NCBI GenBank assembly: GCA_905234645.1
Contig: CAJOIS010000011.1
Location: 1-59,552, forward strand
Source of the DNA: an uncultured Bacteroidales bacterium
Lineage (GTDB): Bacteria > Bacteroidota > Bacteroidia > Bacteroidales > F082
Direction: 5' to 3'
DNA: 59,552 nt
In this document: positions 56,799 to 59,552 of the stretch, in pieces
Numbering within the stretch: position 1 is the stretch's first letter
How the letters are laid out: the number at the start of each line of letters is the position of its first letter
The notes under the pieces: model-generated
The model's database searches: none
What the model was told of the DNA's origin: nothing
The model's input: only the letters and a program-made list of their open reading frames with translations
Made by a program: the position numbers and the translations under genes

Positions 56799-57626
56799 AT
56801 GAAGAAATCCATATTGTTCCTGGCTTGCTGCATCGGCCTGATGTTCTTCGCAAGCTGCAAGAAAGACGTTCAACCTACCATCACTGTAGTCGCAGGTAGC
56901 GGATACGTTGGACCGAACGCAGCAGTATATTCTGGAGACCCCATCACCGTCGGCTTTGATGTCACTGGCGAAAACCTGATTCAAGTCATGCTTACCGCTG
57001 AGCAGAATGGCGCCTCACTCTTCACCCACTCCGAGACCATTGACAACGCTGCTGCTTATTCTTACACGAAGACCTTCACCATCGACGCCATTGGCGTAGT
57101 GACCATCAGAGGCACCGTAACCGATGCCAAAGGCAACACGGCAATAAAGAGCTTTGACGTCAACTTCAACGAGAAGCCCAACGCGAAGTTCGTGGGGCAT
57201 TACGAAGGCGACATCCTCGTCTCTGGCAATGTCAACATCACCGTCAACAACATGGAACCCATGGACCAAGTCATGGATAACGAGCCCGTCCCCACCACAC
57301 TCGACATCGTTGCCGGTGACGGCATAGATGAAGTGACAGCCTCCATCACCATCAACGGCCAAACGAACACGGTAAAGGGCACCGTCAATGGAAACAGGGT
57401 CCTCTTCAAAGCCATCGACGATACTTTTGTTTTCCACTACGACTACCAAGGCTTCGACATCGCCATCCCGCTCAAAATGACCTACACCGTAAACGGAACG
57501 CTCAACGGCGACCAACTCAACATCGACGGCACCTGTAAGGGCAACGGCACCATCAACATGTTCATTTACAACGGCACCTTCGAGTTGGATGGCACCATCG
57601 GTGGAAGCTTGAATAAAATGCAATAA
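56799..57626 (+). CDS. Lipoprotein of the tandem cluster, one Ig-like module
   Basis: A 275-residue lipoprotein (MKKSILFLACCIGLMFFASC, Cys 20). Residues about 25-120 are one Ig-like module (PTITVVAGSGYVGPNAAVYS, GDPITVGFDVTGENLIQVML, VTIRGTVTDAKGNTAIKSFD). Residues about 125-275 are the shared C-terminal beta domain (KFVGHYEGDILVSGNVNITV to LDGTIGGSLNKMQ). It closely resembles the following gene, which has three Ig-like modules. It is 17 nt from its upstream neighbour. The function is unknown; a surface-exposed binding protein is plausible. Confidence 0.82.
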   Translation: MKKSILFLACCIGLMFFASCKKDVQPTITVVAGSGYVGPNAAVYSGDPITVGFDVTGENLIQVMLTAEQNGASLFTHSETIDNAAAYSYTKTFTIDAIGVVTIRGTVTDAKGNTAIKSFDVNFNEKPNAKFVGHYEGDILVSGNVNITVNNMEPMDQVMDNEPVPTTLDIVAGDGIDEVTASITINGQTNTVKGTVNGNRVLFKAIDDTFVFHYDYQGFDIAIPLKMTYTVNGTLNGDQLNIDGTCKGNGTINMFIYNGTFELDGTIGGSLNKMQ

Positions 57627-57638
57627 AACTTGATAGAA

Positions 57639-59102
57639 ATGAAAAAAGCCTCTTTGTTCATGGCTTGCTGCATCGGCCTGTTGCTGTTCGCAAGCTGCAA
57701 GAAAGACATCCGACCCACCATCACCATCGTTGAGGGCACCGGATATGTAAGTCCAAACGCTGAAGTGTACTCTGGCGACCCCATCACCGTAGGTTTTGAC
57801 GTCACTGGAGAAAACCTGATCCAAATCACGATGGTTGCCATACAGAACGACGTCGCGCTCTTCACACATACCGAAGCACTTGGCGACGTGGCAAGCTTTA
57901 CCTACACGAAGACCTTCACCATTAGAACCACTGGAGACGTCACCATCAAAGGCACCATCTTCGATGTCAAGGGCAACACGGCAACCAGGAGTTTCACCGT
58001 TAAATACAAAGTAAACCCGAACCCAACCATACAACCCACCATCAACGTTGCCACGGGTGCTGAGTACGTAAGCCCGAACTCCGAAGTGCTCTCTGGCGAC
58101 CCCGTCACCGTTGGTTTCAATGTTAATGGCGAATACTTGAACAAAATCACAATGGTTGCCGAGCAGAATGGTGTCGCACTCTTCACAGACAGCGAAACAC
58201 TTAACAATGTAACAAGCTATTCCTACTCGAAGACCTTCACCATTGAAGCCACAGGCACTGTCACCATCAAAGGCACCGTCACCGATGCCAGGGGCAACTC
58301 TGCCACAACGAATTTCGACATTCAATACACCGTTCTGCCTGACGTACAACCCACTATCAGTGTTATCACGGAGCCTGGATATCTAAGCGAAGGCTCAGAA
58401 GCATCCTCTGACAGTCCTGTCACCGTAGGCTTCAACGCCGCTGGCGAGAACCTGACCCAAATCACGATGGTTGCCGAGCAAGACGGCGTCGTGCTCTTCA
58501 CAGACAGCGAAACACTTGACAACGTGGCAAGCTATGCCTACACGAAGACCTTCACCATTGGAGCCACTGGCACCGTCACCATCACTGGCACCGTCACCGA
58601 TGCCAGAGGCAATACAGCCACAACAAGCTTTGAGGTCAACTTCAGCGAGGCGCCCAACGCAATGTTTTTGGGGCACTACGAAGGCACCCTCCTCGTTAAT
58701 GGCAACGCCAACATCAATCTCACTAACATGGACCCCATGGACGAAGTCCTGGAGAACGAGCCTGTTCCCGCCGTGATTGATATCACCGCTGGCGAAGGGG
58801 CCAACAAAGTGGTGGCCATCATCACCTTCAACGATCAAACGAGCACGGTGAATGGCACCGTCGAAGGAAACAACATACATTTCGAAGCCATCAACGACGT
58901 ATTGAATTACAACTACAACTACCAAGGCTTCACCGTCACCATTCCGATCAACATGACATACGCCATTGAGGGCGTGCTCAACGGCGAACAACTCGACCTT
59001 GAAGGGACATGCCAAGGCGACGGCGATGTCAACTTGTTTGTCTACACCGGCACCCTCGCTTTTGACGGCACCATTGGTGGTAGCTTGAATAAGACGAGAT
59101 AA
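57639..59102 (+). CDS. Lipoprotein of the tandem cluster, three Ig-like modules
   Basis: A 487-residue lipoprotein (MKKASLFMACCIGLLLFASC, Cys 20). Three successive Ig-like modules start near 57717 (PTITIVEGTGYVSPNAEVYS), 58035 (PTINVATGAEYVSPNSEVLS) and 58349 (PTISVITEPGYLSEGSEASS). The shared C-terminal domain follows (MFLGHYEGTLLVNGNANINL to FDGTIGGSLNKTR). Modules 2 and 3 are very alike at DNA level (GGTTGCCGAGCA, CACAGACAGCGAAACACTT), pointing to recent internal duplication. The ATG at 57639 is used; a TTG three codons earlier is less likely. It is followed by a terminator. Confidence 0.85.
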   Translation: MKKASLFMACCIGLLLFASCKKDIRPTITIVEGTGYVSPNAEVYSGDPITVGFDVTGENLIQITMVAIQNDVALFTHTEALGDVASFTYTKTFTIRTTGDVTIKGTIFDVKGNTATRSFTVKYKVNPNPTIQPTINVATGAEYVSPNSEVLSGDPVTVGFNVNGEYLNKITMVAEQNGVALFTDSETLNNVTSYSYSKTFTIEATGTVTIKGTVTDARGNSATTNFDIQYTVLPDVQPTISVITEPGYLSEGSEASSDSPVTVGFNAAGENLTQITMVAEQDGVVLFTDSETLDNVASYAYTKTFTIGATGTVTITGTVTDARGNTATTSFEVNFSEAPNAMFLGHYEGTLLVNGNANINLTNMDPMDEVLENEPVPAVIDITAGEGANKVVAIITFNDQTSTVNGTVEGNNIHFEAINDVLNYNYNYQGFTVTIPINMTYAIEGVLNGEQLDLEGTCQGDGDVNLFVYTGTLAFDGTIGGSLNKTR

Positions 59103-59148
59103 ACATAAATTACATGGTAGAGGCGGTATACACCGTCTAGAAAACGGA

Positions 59149-59180
59149 AACGGATGGCCTGATGGTCATCCGTTTTTTAT
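59149..59180 (+). terminator. Terminator of the lipoprotein cluster
   Basis: ACGGATG-GCC, loop TGAT, GG-TCATCCGT with a small bulge, followed by TTTTTT. Confidence 0.8.
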
Positions 59181-59234
59181 CTGTAGCTGGGGAGGATTAC
59201 TCCTTTCAGTCGTGATCCTTGGAGGGTGGGCTTA

Positions 59235-59359
59235 ACAAAACCAAAACGAACGCGCTGCACTGCGCACTTTTTTTATGCGGCCAGAGGGCTGAAAGCGAGC
59301 TTTCGCCTTATGACCGCATAAAAAAAGCAGGACTGCCGTCCTGCTCATTTTGGTTTTGT
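59235..59359. other. Multi-branched structured segment next to tRNA-fMet, including its terminator
   Basis: An outer 12-bp perfect stem ACAAAACCAAAA (59235-59246)/TTTTGGTTTTGT (59348-59359) encloses several hairpins. These are GCGC-TGCACT-GCGC (59252-59265), a 13-bp stem TTTTTTTATGCGG (59268-59280)/CCGCATAAAAAAA (59314-59326) with an inner GAAAGC/GCTTTC hairpin, and GCAGGAC/GTCCTGC (59327-59344). On the minus strand the last hairpin plus T-run is a good terminator for the tRNA. Confidence 0.7.
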
Positions 59360-59430
59360 AGCGGGGGGAGGATTCGAACCTCCGACCTCCGGGTTATGAG
59401 CCCGACGAGCTGCCTCTGCTCTACCCCGCA
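59359..59430 (-). tRNA. Initiator tRNA-fMet (CAT)
   Basis: A 72-nt tRNA on the minus strand. Acceptor TGCGGGG/CCCCGCT with the unpaired 1-72 position (T-T) typical of initiators. Anticodon arm TCGGG-CTCATAA-CCCGG, with the G run and C run of initiators. T arm GGAGG-TTCGAAT-CCTCC, discriminator A. Confidence 0.95.
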
Positions 59431-59480
59431 TCATGTCAAAATTTCAGCAAACAAAAATTTTTCGTTCCCGAAATCGGCTG

Positions 59481-59508
59481 CAAAGATAATAATTTTGTTT
59501 CTTTGCAA
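59481..59508 (-). promoter_or_regulatory. Promoter of tRNA-fMet
   Basis: TATCTTTG on the minus strand (59481-59488), with a TTG 17 nt upstream. It lies 50 nt from the tRNA 5' end. Confidence 0.65.
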
Positions 59509-59535
59509 GGCAAAAACCAGGAAAAATTTTTCATC

Positions 59536-59552
59536 ATGAGTCATAAAGCAGG
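59536..59552 (+). CDS. era: Probable start of GTPase Era (first codons only)
   Basis: Only ATGAGTCATAAAGCAGG is visible, reading M-S-H-K-A-G. Era of Bacteroidota typically begins M-H-K-A-G-F-V-N-I, so this is probably the first six codons of era. Era is a ribosome-assembly GTPase. Six codons are weak evidence, and the assignment rests on recall of the family start. Confidence 0.4.

Noticed and set aside
59219..59539. A 106-codon plus-strand frame near the right end
   Set aside because: It reads through the antisense of tRNA-fMet (GRIRTSDLRVMSPTS is a common false translation of such tRNAs) and through the hairpin segment.

Overview
The window comes from a Bacteroidota chromosome, most likely Bacteroidales. 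Many genes have the TAnnTTTG -7 promoter element of this phylum, usually with a TTG or TTTG about 16-22 nt upstream. The order ruvA-sprA-gcvH is typical of the phylum. There is a type IX secretion (T9SS) translocon gene and a surface protein with a T9SS C-terminal sorting domain. Gene density, the many short intergenic repeats and the lack of plasmid or phage genes suggest an ordinary chromosome with one clear accessory island.

Layout. 1-12.4 kb: start of pyruvate:ferredoxin oxidoreductase (minus), a Cys/His-rich lipoprotein, a SulP transporter, ruvA, the giant sprA, a frameshifted gcvH, a VanZ-like protein and a TonB. 12.4-19.7 kb (minus): uvrC, thiL, a small exported protein with a sorting-signal-like tail, and an 1182-residue T9SS cargo protein. 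19.7-21.8 kb: a repeat-rich segment with a candidate small RNA and two toxin-antitoxin pairs. 21.9-27.9 kb: tRNA(CAT), a HAD phosphatase, a four-helix-bundle protein inside a repeat array, dus, a CPBP protease, an ExbB/ExbD operon and tRNA-Ser. 28-38.9 kb: ansA and trmO (divergent), a minus-strand run tlpA-like/DUF6029-like/Omp28-like/MBOAT/SGNH, manA and an M20 amidohydrolase. 39.1-51.8 kb: a type I restriction-modification island, hsdS(half)-hsdM-AlbA_2/ATPase regulator-Fic-hsdS(full)-membrane protein-second AlbA_2 regulator-hsdR-YgjP-like peptidase. 51.8-59.5 kb: mtnN, a LOG-family hydrolase, a kinase-deaminase fusion, an NhaC antiporter, three related lipoproteins, tRNA-fMet and probably the first codons of era.

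The most interesting part is the restriction-modification island. Its first promoter is bracketed by two near-identical 19-bp palindromes (TTAGTA-N7-TACTAA) exactly 84 bp apart. Regions upstream of the second hsdS and of hsdR each carry a different array of repeated or palindromic words. Each array directly follows a gene with a C-terminal winged-helix region, and some of the words also occur inside the coding sequence. This suggests a multi-point control system for restriction-modification expression, or decaying coding repeats. The sequence alone does not separate these.

At least four families of short intergenic repeats are scattered through the window. They nest inside each other, run into the ends of genes, and in one case a 24-nt unit lies in frame within the large surface protein.
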